DNA of 36,073 nt from Nitrosopumilaceae archaeon (GTDB taxonomy: Archaea; Thermoproteota; Nitrososphaeria; Nitrososphaerales; Nitrosopumilaceae): assembly GCA_022823825.1 (NCBI GenBank), contig JAJEHG010000031.1, positions 1-36,073 of the forward strand, written 5' to 3'. Position numbers and translations under genes: made by a program. The notes below the pieces were generated by a model. It saw only the letters and a program-made list of their open reading frames with translations. It was not told the origin of the DNA and did no database searches. Within the stretch, counting starts at the first letter, position 1. Each line of letters begins with the position of its first letter. Of this stretch, positions 1 to 8,645 are shown one piece after another.

Positions 1-218
1 TAGTGTTCGATGAGATGATCATACTGCTGTTACTTAAGCGCTGTGATCGCCGAATCCCGTCCCCCAGCTGCACCCGCATGCATGCCGCAATCCGCGGTGG
101 CCCGACAGGCGTGCATGGGTGAATTAGGAAACAAAATTCCGGTTGTTGCTGTTGCCGCAGGCCCGGCCGCGGCGGGGCGCTGCCGTCCCGGGCCCCTCTT
201 GCCCCCCAAGGTAAAAAG

Positions 219-228
219 GAATTTAATC
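219..228 (+). promoter_or_regulatory. TATA-like box of the Nramp-like gene
   Basis: The AT-rich stretch aatttaatca is centred about 26 nt before the ATG at 250, in an otherwise GC-rich leader. The spacing fits an archaeal TATA box driving a leaderless transcript. No Shine-Dalgarno sequence precedes the ATG. Confidence 0.6.
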
Positions 229-249
229 AAACTCTCTCGCGCCTGATCA

Positions 250-1644
250 ATGGCCAGTATGTCGAACATGCTCAAGACCTTCGGGCCGGGCATAATGTTC
301 GCGTGCACGGCCATCGGCGTGTCCCATCTGATACAGGCCACCCGCGCGGGGGCGGAGTTCGGGTTCGCCCTGCTCGGGTTCGTCATAGCCGCAAACCTGC
401 TAAAGTACCCCTTTTACGAGTTCAGCTCCAGGTATACGAGCGCGACGGGGACCAGCCTGATAGACGGGTACATGAGGCTGGGCAGGTCCTACCTGCTGCT
501 CTACTTTGCCATCACGGTGGCCTCCATGTTCTTTGTGACTGGCGCAGTCGGGTTTGTAACCGCCGGGTTCATGGAGAACCTGTTCTCCGCAGAGTTTCTA
601 GACCAGTGGACGCTTGTCATACTGTTTGTGGTGTGCGCCGCCATACTCGTCACGGGGAGGTATACCGTGCTTGACAGCCTGATAAAGGTGATAGCGGCCG
701 TGCTGCTGGTGTCGACAGTGCTGGCGTTTGCCATTGCCGCGTACAACGGGCCTTCCGAGCCGGTGCCCGGCTTTGAGGTGCCGGAGGTGCTGAGCGGCGC
801 CGGGATATTCTTTCTGATAGCCCTGATGGGGTGGATGCCGATGCCGATCGACACGTCGACGTGGCACAGCCTGTGGACGCTTGAGCGCATAAAGCAGACT
901 GGGTTCAGGCCGCGCCTGCGGGAGACCCTGCTTGACTTTAACGTGGGGTACGCGATAACGGCGGTGCTTGCCGTGCTCTTTCTGGTGCTCGGGACGTACA
1001 TATTCTTTGGAAGCGGCGAGGAGCTTCCAAACAACAACGCGCTGTTTGCAGGAAAGATAGTCACGCTGTACACGGAGACCGTGGGCGAGTGGAGCGAGCT
1101 CGTGATATCCGCCTCCGCGTTCAGCGTCATGTTTGGGACGATAATCGCCGTGCTTGACGGGTATTCAAGGGCGCTCTCCAGGATGACGCGCATGATAGGC
1201 TCGCTCAGGGGTAGCCCACAGCAGGCGCCCGGCAAGCCGGGCTGCGGTGGTGATGGCAGCGGTGGTGATGGCAGCGGTGGCGGTGCGGGCCACGACCATG
1301 GCGCCGCCGAACCCCTCCCGGCCACAGGCATAGACGCGCACCACGACGACTCGAAGGGCCTGCGATACCCCGTGTACATCGTACTGCTGGTCGCCGGCTC
1401 GCTTGCCATCGTGACGTTCTTCGGTGACAAGCTCAAGGAGCTTGTGGACTTTGCGACGATAGTCTCGTTTATGATCGCGCCCGTGATAGCTCTGTTCAAC
1501 TTTAGGCTCGTCACGGGACGGTACATCGAGCGCAGCATGCGGCCGCCCGCATGGCTCAAGGTTCTGGCCTGCGCCGGGGTCGCGTTCCTAGTCGGCTTTG
1601 CCGCATTCTTTGCGCTGGTGAGGCTCGGGATAATCTCGCTGTAA
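250..1644 (+). CDS. Nramp-like divalent metal transporter, atypical metal site
   Basis: Predicted integral membrane protein of 464 aa with about eleven hydrophobic segments, resembling the Nramp (natural resistance-associated macrophage protein, LeuT-fold) metal ion transporters. The first helix has the family framework GPG...RAGAEFG, but the canonical metal-binding DPGN is replaced by G-V-S-H (residues 23-26). In the sixth helix the canonical MPH motif reads M-P-I-D (residues 198-201), so the Met is kept and the His lost. A large loop (about residues 320-370) carries GGDGS repeats and a His/Asp-rich patch (GHDHG, AHHDD) that could bind metal. Family membership is fairly safe; the ion transported is not. 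The start is set by the TATA box 26 nt upstream. The next gene begins 50 nt after the stop but has its own promoter. Confidence 0.75.
   Translation: MASMSNMLKTFGPGIMFACTAIGVSHLIQATRAGAEFGFALLGFVIAANLLKYPFYEFSSRYTSATGTSLIDGYMRLGRSYLLLYFAITVASMFFVTGAVGFVTAGFMENLFSAEFLDQWTLVILFVVCAAILVTGRYTVLDSLIKVIAAVLLVSTVLAFAIAAYNGPSEPVPGFEVPEVLSGAGIFFLIALMGWMPMPIDTSTWHSLWTLERIKQTGFRPRLRETLLDFNVGYAITAVLAVLFLVLGTYIFFGSGEELPNNNALFAGKIVTLYTETVGEWSELVISASAFSVMFGTIIAVLDGYSRALSRMTRMIGSLRGSPQQAPGKPGCGGDGSGGDGSGGGAGHDHGAAEPLPATGIDAHHDDSKGLRYPVYIVLLVAGSLAIVTFFGDKLKELVDFATIVSFMIAPVIALFNFRLVTGRYIERSMRPPAWLKVLACAGVAFLVGFAAFFALVRLGIISL
1246..1284 (+). repeat. In-frame Gly-Asp-Ser coding repeat
   Basis: The 15-mer ggtggtgatggcagc occurs twice in tandem (1246-1260 and 1261-1275), followed by more GGT/GGC codons. 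It encodes GGDGS-GGDGS-GGG in a cytoplasmic or external loop of the Nramp-like protein. Confidence 0.8.
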
Positions 1645-1665
1645 CCGCATGCCGGCGGTTCAACA

Positions 1666-1673
1666 TTTTTAAT
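1666..1673 (+). promoter_or_regulatory. TATA-like box of the double solute-binding protein gene
   Basis: The sequence tttttaat lies about 25 nt before the GTG at 1695, just after the Nramp-like stop codon. It supports a leaderless GTG start there rather than the in-frame upstream ATG at 1551, which lies inside the preceding gene. Confidence 0.6.
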
Positions 1674-1694
1674 GCCTGCGGGCGCATTCTGGCC

Positions 1695-4600
1695 GTGAAG
1701 CATGCGGCATCCAACCGGCCCGCGGCAGTACTGGCCGCGCTTGCCGTGCTGGCGCTTGCGGCAGCCATAACAGTGGCGCCAGAGCATGCCGAGGCAGCGG
1801 CCGGATCCTTCGTGGAGAGCGTCACGATTGCAAAATATCCCAGCTCCTCTGCCGCCATCGACGCCCTGCTTGCAGGCGAGATAGACATGTACTATGACGA
1901 TATAACGGCCGCGGAAGTCCAAAGGGTAAGCGAAGCCGGACACGACGTATACGAGTCGCCCGGCGGCACCTATTCCATATACGTAAACCCCGTCGACGAT
2001 TTCACGAACGGCTTCAACCCGTTCTCGCAGCAGGGCGCCAGGTACGCGCTGAACTACGTGGTGGACCGGAGCCATGTCGTGGACGGCCTGCTGATGGGAT
2101 CGGGCGCCGAGATGTTCTCCGCCCTGCCCCCCGGCCACCGAGACTATCCACTCATATACAACGAGGTGGAGTCCCTCGGGTTCTCACATGATCTGGACGA
2201 GGCCGACCGGCTGTTTACCGAGGCGCTCACCCCCACCGGCGCCCAAAAGGTCAACGGCGTGTGGCACCACGGGGGCCAGCCCGTCGTGATAAAGATGTTC
2301 ATAAGAAGTGACGACCCGGTGCGCCTCCAGTTCGGGGAGAGGCTGGCATCAGACCTCCAGAGAGTGGGGTTCGGGGTGCAAAAGTCGTACGGGAACCTGC
2401 TTGATGCCGGATCCCGCGTGTATGCCTCTGATCCGGCAGACCAGCAATGGCACATCTACACGGAGGGCTGGGGCAACTCCCGGACAGCCAAGTACGACGA
2501 CCTGCAGATGTCCATATTCTACGCCCCGATATTTGGCAACCTTCCGGGCCAAGGCGAGGAGCACGCGTGGAACTATCAGAATGACACGCTTGACCTGCTC
2601 GCCGCCTACCTGTTCCTCGAACTGTACGATTCGTCTGAGGAGAGGGCCGAGCTGCTGTCTGCCATGAGCCGCGCGGGCGTGACAGAGTCCGTGCGCGTCT
2701 TTCTTGCAGCCGAGCACGAGTCCTATCCGGTAAGGGCCGGTACCGCGGGCGTGGTCAATGCGCCCGGATACGGAATCACGTCAAAGTACACCCCGCTCAA
2801 CGTGCAGCTGCCCGGCGGCGACCCGAGCCTCTCCATAGGGACGAACCACGTGGTGCAGAGCTCCTGGAACCCGGTCGGCGGGTTCACCGACGTGTACAGC
2901 AGCACCGTGTGGTCGCTCTTGCGCGACACGGACCAGGTACGAAACCCGCACAGCGCGGATCTGCTCGACGGCAGAAACGTCCTCGTATCGGTGGAGACGG
3001 AGGGGCCTGACGGCAAGCTCGACGTTCCGCCCGGCGCCATGACATGGGATCCGGAGGAGCATAAATGGGCTGCCGTAGGCCCCGGCGAGCGGGCCACCAG
3101 CAAGGTCGTGTTCGACCTGCGCCTCGGAAACTGGCACCACGGCGTGCCGATGGACCTCAACGACGTGCTGTTCCCGATAACGTTCAACATAGAGCACCAC
3201 GTGATGCACAGTCACGAGGAGATACTCGACTCGGACCCGCACGCCACGCTGCACTCCAGCGGAAGGTTTGTGGCAGTGGAGGTGATCGACGATGACACCA
3301 TCGGGCTGTACGTCGACTACTGGCACTTTGACGAGGATGAGATTGTGGACACGGCAGGCATATGGCCCTTCCTTCCGTGGGAGATGTATTATGCAATGGA
3401 CCGGATGGTCCATGCCGGCGAGGCCGACTGGTACTCGTCCTCTGCGCGGGCGCACAGCGGCAACTGGCTTGACATGCTTGATGCCGGCGACGCGGCGCTT
3501 GCGCGCGGGCACCTGTCCGACCTCAGGAATTCCGAGAACGGCATACCCGACTTTCTGTACAACATGCGGGACGCCGCATACGTAAACGCCAGATATGGCG
3601 CGGCCATGTCGTGGATAGACGACAAGGGGCACATGGTGACAAGCAACGGCCCGTTCTACCTTTCTAATCTGATCGAGCGGGACGCGGACGGCGTCATCGC
3701 CAGCATGGTGCTGAGGCAGTTTGACGATCCCTCGTACCCGCTTGGCGCGGGCCACTGGAGCGCGTTTGCAGACTTTGAGCCGCTGTCCGGAGACGTGGTG
3801 ATAGGCTCCCTCGCCCCCATAACGGGCAACGCGTACAGGTACGGCGAGGAGACGAGGGCCGCGTCCGATCTTGCGGTATCGCACTTTAACGAGTACCTGG
3901 AGCAGCGCGGTGAAAAGTGGTCGATCAAACAGATACACATAGACACGGAGACCGACCCCGCCGCCGCGCTGGCCGGACTCGTGGCGCTTGACGGCCAGAA
4001 CGTCAAGCTTGTGAACGGGCCCGTGATTGACATAATAACGCAGAACGTCCTTGGCTATGCCAACTCCAACGACATGGTGCTGGTCAGCTGCTGCTCGTCG
4101 TCACCCGCAAACGCCATACCCGGCGACGCCCTCTTCAGGATGCTCCCCGACCAGCGCGTGCACGCGGCGGAGATCGTAAGGCTGATGACGGCGCATCCGG
4201 CCCTAAACCTCAAGCACGTGGTGCCGGTCGGAATAGACAACCCGTGGGCCACCGAACTGCTGGGGGCGGCCAAAATCGGCTTTGAGGACAGGGGCGTGAC
4301 ATTCTCGGATATAATCACGTATGACGCAAGCTATGTCCAAGGGGACGGCTTTGTCGCCGGGGCGGAGATGGCCGCGGCGGCCGAGGCCCTTGCCGACGAG
4401 GTGCGGCTTGTCACAGGGCAGAGCAGGGCGCACAACGTGGCAGTGCTGTACGTCGGATTCGGGGAGGGGCCTCTCTTCCTAAAGGCCGCCGCCGCCGCGC
4501 ACGACGTGCTGGATGACGTCAGGTGGTTTGGCGCCGACCAGAACACCGCCTCCCCCAACATATCCGACGATCCCGAGTCGGCCGCGTTTGCAAGCGCCGT

Positions 4601-4943
4601 GTCATTTACAACAGTGCAGCCCTCGGTCCCGGACAACCTGCTCACGAGTGAGATACGCGCGCACCTGGCAGAAATGTCCATTGCGCCCAGCCCGTACTCC
4701 AGCTATGCGTATGACGCGGTCTGGGTTCTCGGGCTCGCAATCCTGGACGCCCAGAGCTCTGATCCGGCCGACGTCATACAACACATCAAGCCGGCTGCAA
4801 TGAGGCACGTGGGGGCCATTGGCTCGACTGAGCTTAACTATAACGGGGATCTGGCATCCGGCATCTACCAGGCGTGGCTGTTCTCAGAGGACGGTCAGTG
4901 GTCAAGGTATTCAGTCGCCGAGCCGTCTTCAACGTGCCGCTGA
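1695..4943 (+). CDS. Secreted SBP_bac_5 plus Peripla_BP_6 fusion, lobe order permuted
   Basis: Secreted or membrane-tethered solute-binding protein of 1082 aa. Residues 1-35 form a signal peptide (KH..., then an Ala/Leu core ending AEAAA). Residues about 38-690 resemble the oligopeptide/nickel-binding family SBP_bac_5 (DppA-like), but the segments are out of order. The part beginning ALLAGEIDM (normally after the middle of the domain), with ARYALNYVVDRSHVV, comes first. The segment normally N-terminal (VVFDLRLGNWHHGVPMDLND, then NGPFYLSN near residue 650) comes last. Residues about 700-1075 are a type 1 periplasmic binding fold like the branched-chain amino-acid receptor LivJ (VVIGSLAPITGNAYRYGEE at its start). 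No ABC permease or ATPase gene is adjacent, and no C-terminal anchor is obvious. GTG was chosen because of the TATA box and the signal peptide. Ligands unknown. Confidence 0.8.
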   Translation: MKHAASNRPAAVLAALAVLALAAAITVAPEHAEAAAGSFVESVTIAKYPSSSAAIDALLAGEIDMYYDDITAAEVQRVSEAGHDVYESPGGTYSIYVNPVDDFTNGFNPFSQQGARYALNYVVDRSHVVDGLLMGSGAEMFSALPPGHRDYPLIYNEVESLGFSHDLDEADRLFTEALTPTGAQKVNGVWHHGGQPVVIKMFIRSDDPVRLQFGERLASDLQRVGFGVQKSYGNLLDAGSRVYASDPADQQWHIYTEGWGNSRTAKYDDLQMSIFYAPIFGNLPGQGEEHAWNYQNDTLDLLAAYLFLELYDSSEERAELLSAMSRAGVTESVRVFLAAEHESYPVRAGTAGVVNAPGYGITSKYTPLNVQLPGGDPSLSIGTNHVVQSSWNPVGGFTDVYSSTVWSLLRDTDQVRNPHSADLLDGRNVLVSVETEGPDGKLDVPPGAMTWDPEEHKWAAVGPGERATSKVVFDLRLGNWHHGVPMDLNDVLFPITFNIEHHVMHSHEEILDSDPHATLHSSGRFVAVEVIDDDTIGLYVDYWHFDEDEIVDTAGIWPFLPWEMYYAMDRMVHAGEADWYSSSARAHSGNWLDMLDAGDAALARGHLSDLRNSENGIPDFLYNMRDAAYVNARYGAAMSWIDDKGHMVTSNGPFYLSNLIERDADGVIASMVLRQFDDPSYPLGAGHWSAFADFEPLSGDVVIGSLAPITGNAYRYGEETRAASDLAVSHFNEYLEQRGEKWSIKQIHIDTETDPAAALAGLVALDGQNVKLVNGPVIDIITQNVLGYANSNDMVLVSCCSSSPANAIPGDALFRMLPDQRVHAAEIVRLMTAHPALNLKHVVPVGIDNPWATELLGAAKIGFEDRGVTFSDIITYDASYVQGDGFVAGAEMAAAAEALADEVRLVTGQSRAHNVAVLYVGFGEGPLFLKAAAAAHDVLDDVRWFGADQNTASPNISDDPESAAFASAVSFTTVQPSVPDNLLTSEIRAHLAEMSIAPSPYSSYAYDAVWVLGLAILDAQSSDPADVIQHIKPAAMRHVGAIGSTELNYNGDLASGIYQAWLFSEDGQWSRYSVAEPSSTCR

Positions 4944-4952
4944 CGCCCTCAG

Positions 4953-4977
4953 AAAAAGAAGAAGAAGAAGAAGAAGA
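4953..4977 (+). repeat. AAG/GAA triplet microsatellite
   Basis: A run of about eight GAA/AAG triplets lies 10 nt after the stop of the double solute-binding protein gene. It is purine-only on the plus strand. No gene function is evident for it, and the rest of the 115-nt gap up to the convergent zinc-finger gene shows nothing else recognisable. Confidence 0.85.
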
Positions 4978-5058
4978 CATACGGTACCAAACCGGCGCGG
5001 GCCCCAGGACGCCGAGTGCCTGCCGCCACGTGACGGTACCCGATGCGGCCGGATCCTG

Positions 5059-5184
5059 CTACCTGTTGCTGCCGGAGGCCCCCTCTAGGAGCCCCGAGTC
5101 GCCGTGTATCCTGTCGATATGTCTGGAGAGATCCTCCTTGTCATCAAAGTCCGAGTTGCAGTAGGGACATGCGTGTTCTGCCAT
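5059..5184 (-). CDS. 41-aa single C2H2 zinc-finger protein
   Basis: A very small protein of 41 aa containing one classical C2H2 finger, C-x2-C-x12-H-x4-H, formed by C6, C9, H22 and H27 (HACPYCNSDF...RHIDRIHGD). Single-finger microproteins of this kind occur in archaea and may bind DNA, RNA or a protein partner; the target here is unknown. The ATG at 5184 was preferred over longer in-frame starts because a TATA-like ttaaaaag (5207-5214, read on the minus strand as ctttttaa) lies 26 nt upstream, which would sit inside the longer versions. The gene diverges from the acyl-CoA synthetase gene at 5295, and the two promoters lie within 60 nt of each other, so they may be co-regulated. Confidence 0.65.
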   Translation of the reverse strand: MAEHACPYCNSDFDDKEDLSRHIDRIHGDSGLLEGASGSNR

Positions 5185-5206
5185 ACATGGTATGGCCCCC
5201 GCGGCG

Positions 5207-5214
5207 TTAAAAAG
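5207..5214 (-). promoter_or_regulatory. TATA-like box of the zinc-finger gene
   Basis: On the minus strand this reads ctttttaa, about 26 nt before the ATG at 5184, implying a leaderless mRNA. It lies back to back with the plus-strand box at 5264-5272. Confidence 0.55.
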
Positions 5215-5263
5215 CTGTTCCACGTGCCACGACGGCACGCGGCGACCCGCCATGCCTGAATAG

Positions 5264-5272
5264 TTAATATAC
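5264..5272 (+). promoter_or_regulatory. TATA-like box of the acyl-CoA synthetase gene
   Basis: The sequence ttaatatac is centred 27 nt before the ATG at 5295, consistent with leaderless transcription. An out-of-frame ATG at 5288 is not used by any long reading frame. Confidence 0.6.
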
Positions 5273-5294
5273 AGAGTAGAAAGCCCCATGTCTG

Positions 5295-7466
5295 ATGGCC
5301 ACGGCTGGCAAGAGGGTAAGACAGCCAAGACGGCAGCGTAAAAACAACGGCGCAGTTCGCCGAATCTTTGAGGACGCAATGCAGTCCCAGGACGGCGTCA
5401 TTACGGAGGAGCTCTCAAAGTCAGTACTCAAGAGGTACGGCGTCAGCGTCCCGCCCTACGCGCTGGTGACATCGGCCGGCGAGGCGGCAAGAGAGGCGAG
5501 GCGCATAGGATTCCCGCTCGTAATGAAGGTGGTCTCGCCGCAGATACTCCACAAGACCGACGTCGGCGGGGTCAAGGTGGGCATCGAGAGCGTGTCTGAC
5601 GTCAGGAAGACGTTTGATGACATGTACGGCAGGCTCTCAAGAAAGAGGGGAGTCCAGGTAAAGGGCATACTGCTTGAGAAGATGGTCCCCAAGGGCGTCG
5701 AGCTCATCGTGGGCATTCAGAACGATCCGCAGTTCGGGCCCGTGATAATGGCGGGGCTCGGCGGCATAATGACAGAGGTGATGAAGGACGTCGCGTTCCG
5801 CATGCTGCCAATCACCGAATCCGATGCCAAGTCGATGATAAACGAGCTGCGCGGCGCGGCTCTCCTAAAGGGCTTCCGCGGCGCGGAGCCCATAGACATC
5901 GGCGCCGTTGCAAGGATGCTGGTCCAGATAGGCAGGATAGGCGTGGACCACGCGGACTACATCAACAGCATCGACTTTAACCCCGTTGTAGTATACCCAA
6001 GGGCGCGCCACTATGTGGTAGACGCCAAGATAATACTCAACGACGAGGTCAGAAAGGGCTCCGTATCAAGGGCCCGCCCAAACAGCGCCAGCATGGAGAA
6101 GTTCTTTACGCCAAAGTCAGTCGCCCTCGTGGGAGCATCTGCAACAAAGGGCAAGATCGGAAACTCCATACTGGACAGCCTGGCAAACTACGACTACAAG
6201 GGCAAGGTATACCCGATAAACCCAAAGGCCGACAAGATATTCGGGCGCAAGTGCTATCCGTCCGTCGCCGCCATACCGGGCAGGGTTGACCTGGTGGTGG
6301 TGTCAGTCGACCTGTCCGTCACGCCCCCCGTGCTGGAGGACTGCGCCAAGAAGGGCGTCCGCAACGTCGTCATCGTATCCGGCGGCGGCAAGGAGCTCGG
6401 GGGCCAGAGGGCCGAGTACGAGGCGGAGGTAAAGCGGCTCTCCGCAAAGCACAAGATCAGGATAATCGGCCCCAACTGCATCGGGATGTTCAACGCGGCA
6501 AACAGGCTCGACTGCGCGTTCCAAGGCCAGGAGCGCATGGTGCGCGCAAGGCGCGGCGACGTGGCGCTCCTGTCGCAGAGCGGCACCATGGGAATAAGCT
6601 TTCTGGAGTCTGCCGACTCGTTCGGGCTCTCAAAGATGATAAGCTACGGCAACCGCTCCGACGTCGACGAGGCCGACATGATCTGGTACCTGGCCGACGA
6701 CCCGCAGACCAAGGTGATAGCGCTGTATGTCGAGGGGTTCGGAGACGGCCGCAAGTTCATCAACACCGCGCGACGCGTCATGAAACAAAAGAAAAAGCCG
6801 GTCGTAATATGGAAGTCCGGGAGGACCGCCATGGGGGCAAAGCAGGCCGCCTCGCACACGGGATCGCTTGGCGGCTCAAACGCAATCATCATGGGGGCCT
6901 TCAGGCAGGCCGGGATAATATCAGTCGACAGCTACCAGGAACTGGTGGCCGTAACAAAGGCCCTCTCCTGGCAGCCGGCCGCGTCCGGAAACAGGTCGGC
7001 CATGACCAGCAACGGGGCGGGCCCCATGATCGGGGCCATAGACCACTTTGAGCGGCTGGGCCTGGAGCTTGCAAATGTTACGTCCGCGTCGGCCGCCAAG
7101 ATGAAAAAGCACTTTCCGCCCACGTATGTCATAGGCAAGGGGAATCCGGCCGACGTTACGGGGGGCGCCAGCGCGGAGGACTACCAGTTTGTCATAAAGA
7201 CGTTCATGGAGGACAAGAACGTGGACATTGTGATGCCGTGGTTCGTCTTCCAGGACGACCCGCTTGACGAGATTATAATCGAGTACCTAGCAAGGTTCTC
7301 CAAGAAGAGGACAAAGCCGCTGCTGGTCGGGGCAAACGGCGGGCCCTTTACCAACAAGGTGGGCCGCCTGATAGAGCAGAGGGGCGTGCCCGTATACGAC
7401 GACCTTAGGGACTGGGTCGCGGCGGCATCCGCCCTTGCGCAGTGGGGACGCATATCGGCACGCTAG
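5295..7466 (+). CDS. ADP-forming 3-hydroxypropionyl-CoA (acyl-CoA) synthetase
   Basis: ADP-forming acyl-CoA synthetase of 723 aa in the fused beta-alpha order. Residues about 30-240 are the ATP-grasp half ([18 protein letters not shown]). Residues about 268-400 are the CoA-binding Rossmann half ([23 protein letters not shown]), followed by succinyl-CoA-ligase-like domains. The catalytic phospho-histidine motif ASHTGSLGG is intact, with His521. In Nitrosopumilus maritimus the homologous enzyme adjacent to the enoyl-CoA hydratase is the 3-hydroxypropionyl-CoA synthetase of the 3-hydroxypropionate/4-hydroxybutyrate CO2-fixation cycle. The same neighbour follows here, which favours that role over 4-hydroxybutyryl-CoA or acetyl-CoA synthetase. 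The substrate is inferred from synteny. The N-terminus has a basic 20-residue tail; an alternative start is Met29 (5379). Confidence 0.88.
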   Translation: MATAGKRVRQPRRQRKNNGAVRRIFEDAMQSQDGVITEELSKSVLKRYGVSVPPYALVTSAGEAAREARRIGFPLVMKVVSPQILHKTDVGGVKVGIESVSDVRKTFDDMYGRLSRKRGVQVKGILLEKMVPKGVELIVGIQNDPQFGPVIMAGLGGIMTEVMKDVAFRMLPITESDAKSMINELRGAALLKGFRGAEPIDIGAVARMLVQIGRIGVDHADYINSIDFNPVVVYPRARHYVVDAKIILNDEVRKGSVSRARPNSASMEKFFTPKSVALVGASATKGKIGNSILDSLANYDYKGKVYPINPKADKIFGRKCYPSVAAIPGRVDLVVVSVDLSVTPPVLEDCAKKGVRNVVIVSGGGKELGGQRAEYEAEVKRLSAKHKIRIIGPNCIGMFNAANRLDCAFQGQERMVRARRGDVALLSQSGTMGISFLESADSFGLSKMISYGNRSDVDEADMIWYLADDPQTKVIALYVEGFGDGRKFINTARRVMKQKKKPVVIWKSGRTAMGAKQAASHTGSLGGSNAIIMGAFRQAGIISVDSYQELVAVTKALSWQPAASGNRSAMTSNGAGPMIGAIDHFERLGLELANVTSASAAKMKKHFPPTYVIGKGNPADVTGGASAEDYQFVIKTFMEDKNVDIVMPWFVFQDDPLDEIIIEYLARFSKKRTKPLLVGANGGPFTNKVGRLIEQRGVPVYDDLRDWVAAASALAQWGRISAR

Positions 7467-7502
7467 TCGCGGGGCATGCAGCAGGCCGTTTTGTATCTCA
7501 TC

Positions 7503-7580
7503 TGATTATCTCCCTTTTCTTCCCTCTTCCTTTCTTTCCTTTTTCTTCTCCATTCCCCCCCCCACCTCCCTCCCCCACCG
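7503..7580 (+). terminator. Pyrimidine-rich termination region
   Basis: A nearly uninterrupted C/T tract with several T runs (tcccttttcttccctcttcc and onward) begins about 35 nt after the synthetase stop and ends about 60 nt before the next TATA box. U-rich tracts without hairpins are typical archaeal terminators; this is an inference from composition. Confidence 0.5.
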
Positions 7581-7637
7581 CTGTGCACACCTGCAACAAG
7601 ATTAGCGACATCGACCGCGCCTCAAAAAAAACGATGA

Positions 7638-7645
7638 CATTTAAG
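7638..7645 (+). promoter_or_regulatory. TATA-like box of the enoyl-CoA hydratase gene
   Basis: The sequence catttaag is centred about 26 nt before the ATG at 7668, giving a leaderless transcript separate from the upstream synthetase gene. Confidence 0.6.
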
Positions 7646-7667
7646 ACGGCCCCCTAGACGTCTGGCA

Positions 7668-8438
7668 ATGACACTGGTCACAAAATCAACTTCAGAGCAG
7701 GGGGTCTGCACCGTAAAGATAAACAGGCCCGAAAAGCTCAACGCCATGAACACCGACGTTGCAAGGGAGCTGGTATCCGTGTTCGAGGAGATCGGCCTTG
7801 ACTCTTCTGTCAAGGTAGTGATACTGACCGGCGAGGGCGAAAAGGCGTTCTCGGCGGGCGCCGACATCGAGTACATGTCGGAGATATCGGCCGACGAGTC
7901 AGTCGAGTATGCAAAACTCGGACAGCTTGTAACAGCGACTGTCGAGCTCGTGCGCCAGCCCACCATCGCGGCCGTCAACGGGTTTGCCCTCGGCGGCGGA
8001 TGCGAGCTTGCAATGTCCTGCGACATCCGAATTGCGGCCGACACCGCAAGGATGGGCCAGCCGGAGGTTACCATAGGGATACCGCCCGGCTGGGGCGGGA
8101 CGCAGAGGCTGATGAGGATAGTCGGCATCGCAAAGGCCAAGGAGCTTGTATACACGGGCAGGATGGTAAGGGCCGACGAGGCTAGGGAGATGGGACTTGT
8201 CAACGCAGTGGTCCCCCTGGCCGACTTGCAGGCCGAGGCCGAAAAGATGGCCCTGCAGATTGCGGCAAACTCCGAGATGGGCGTGCGCATGTCCAAGGTC
8301 GCGATAAACCGCGGAAGGAACGCGGACCTGGACACTGGACTCTCAATAGAGCTCCTGGCGTGGCGCAACTGCTTTACGCACCCGGATAGGAAAGAGCGAA
8401 TGACTGCGTTTGTCAACAAGTCAAAGAAGAAGGACTAG
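7668..8438 (+). CDS. Enoyl-CoA hydratase (3-hydroxypropionyl-CoA dehydratase / crotonyl-CoA hydratase)
   Basis: Crotonase-superfamily enzyme of 256 aa, the usual length. The oxyanion-hole segments [11 protein letters not shown] and [15 protein letters not shown] are present. Both catalytic glutamates of hydratases are in place: Glu113 (GGGCELA) and Glu133 ([19 protein letters not shown]). The thaumarchaeal orthologue next to the ADP-forming synthetase acts twice in the 3-hydroxypropionate/4-hydroxybutyrate cycle, dehydrating 3-hydroxypropionyl-CoA and hydrating crotonyl-CoA; that assignment is transferred by family and gene order. A short Lys-rich tail (KSKKKD) ends the protein. The gene has its own TATA box and a T-rich terminator, so co-regulation with the synthetase would be by parallel promoters rather than by an operon. 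Confidence 0.88.
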   Translation: MTLVTKSTSEQGVCTVKINRPEKLNAMNTDVARELVSVFEEIGLDSSVKVVILTGEGEKAFSAGADIEYMSEISADESVEYAKLGQLVTATVELVRQPTIAAVNGFALGGGCELAMSCDIRIAADTARMGQPEVTIGIPPGWGGTQRLMRIVGIAKAKELVYTGRMVRADEAREMGLVNAVVPLADLQAEAEKMALQIAANSEMGVRMSKVAINRGRNADLDTGLSIELLAWRNCFTHPDRKERMTAFVNKSKKKD

Positions 8439-8450
8439 CCCGACGTGGAT

Positions 8451-8466
8451 GTTTTTTCTTGTTTTT
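8451..8466 (+). terminator. T-rich terminator after the hydratase gene
   Basis: The sequence gttttttcttgttttt lies 13 nt after the stop codon, a typical archaeal U-tract terminator. The following 150 nt up to the next promoter hold no recognisable gene. Confidence 0.6.
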
Positions 8467-8614
8467 GAGGTGCGTGCGCGCGTCCGGCGCGCCGGCAGCC
8501 CGCCGCCGCGCCGCATAGCATGAACCCGCCTGCCGCGCAAAAGACAGCCGCAGTGTATAATTTGTGCCCGGCTGCAGGAGTGCGCGAACCCGCACACACC
8601 GCAGACCTGCAAAG

Positions 8615-8623
8615 CTTATTATA
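8615..8623 (+). promoter_or_regulatory. TATA-like box of the A-type Fe-S carrier gene
   Basis: The sequence cttattata is centred about 27 nt before the ATG at 8646 in an otherwise GC-rich region, implying a leaderless mRNA. Confidence 0.65.
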
Positions 8624-8645
8624 ATTTGCAGGGGGTGTATACGGT

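Noticed and set aside
43-246. 67-codon plus-strand open frame before the Nramp-like gene
   Set aside because: It overlaps the TATA box at 219-228, has no motif and is low in complexity.
501-2138. 545-codon open frame on the minus strand
   Set aside because: It lies opposite the Nramp-like and solute-binding genes, has no motif, and is explained by GC-rich codons leaving few stops on the opposite strand.
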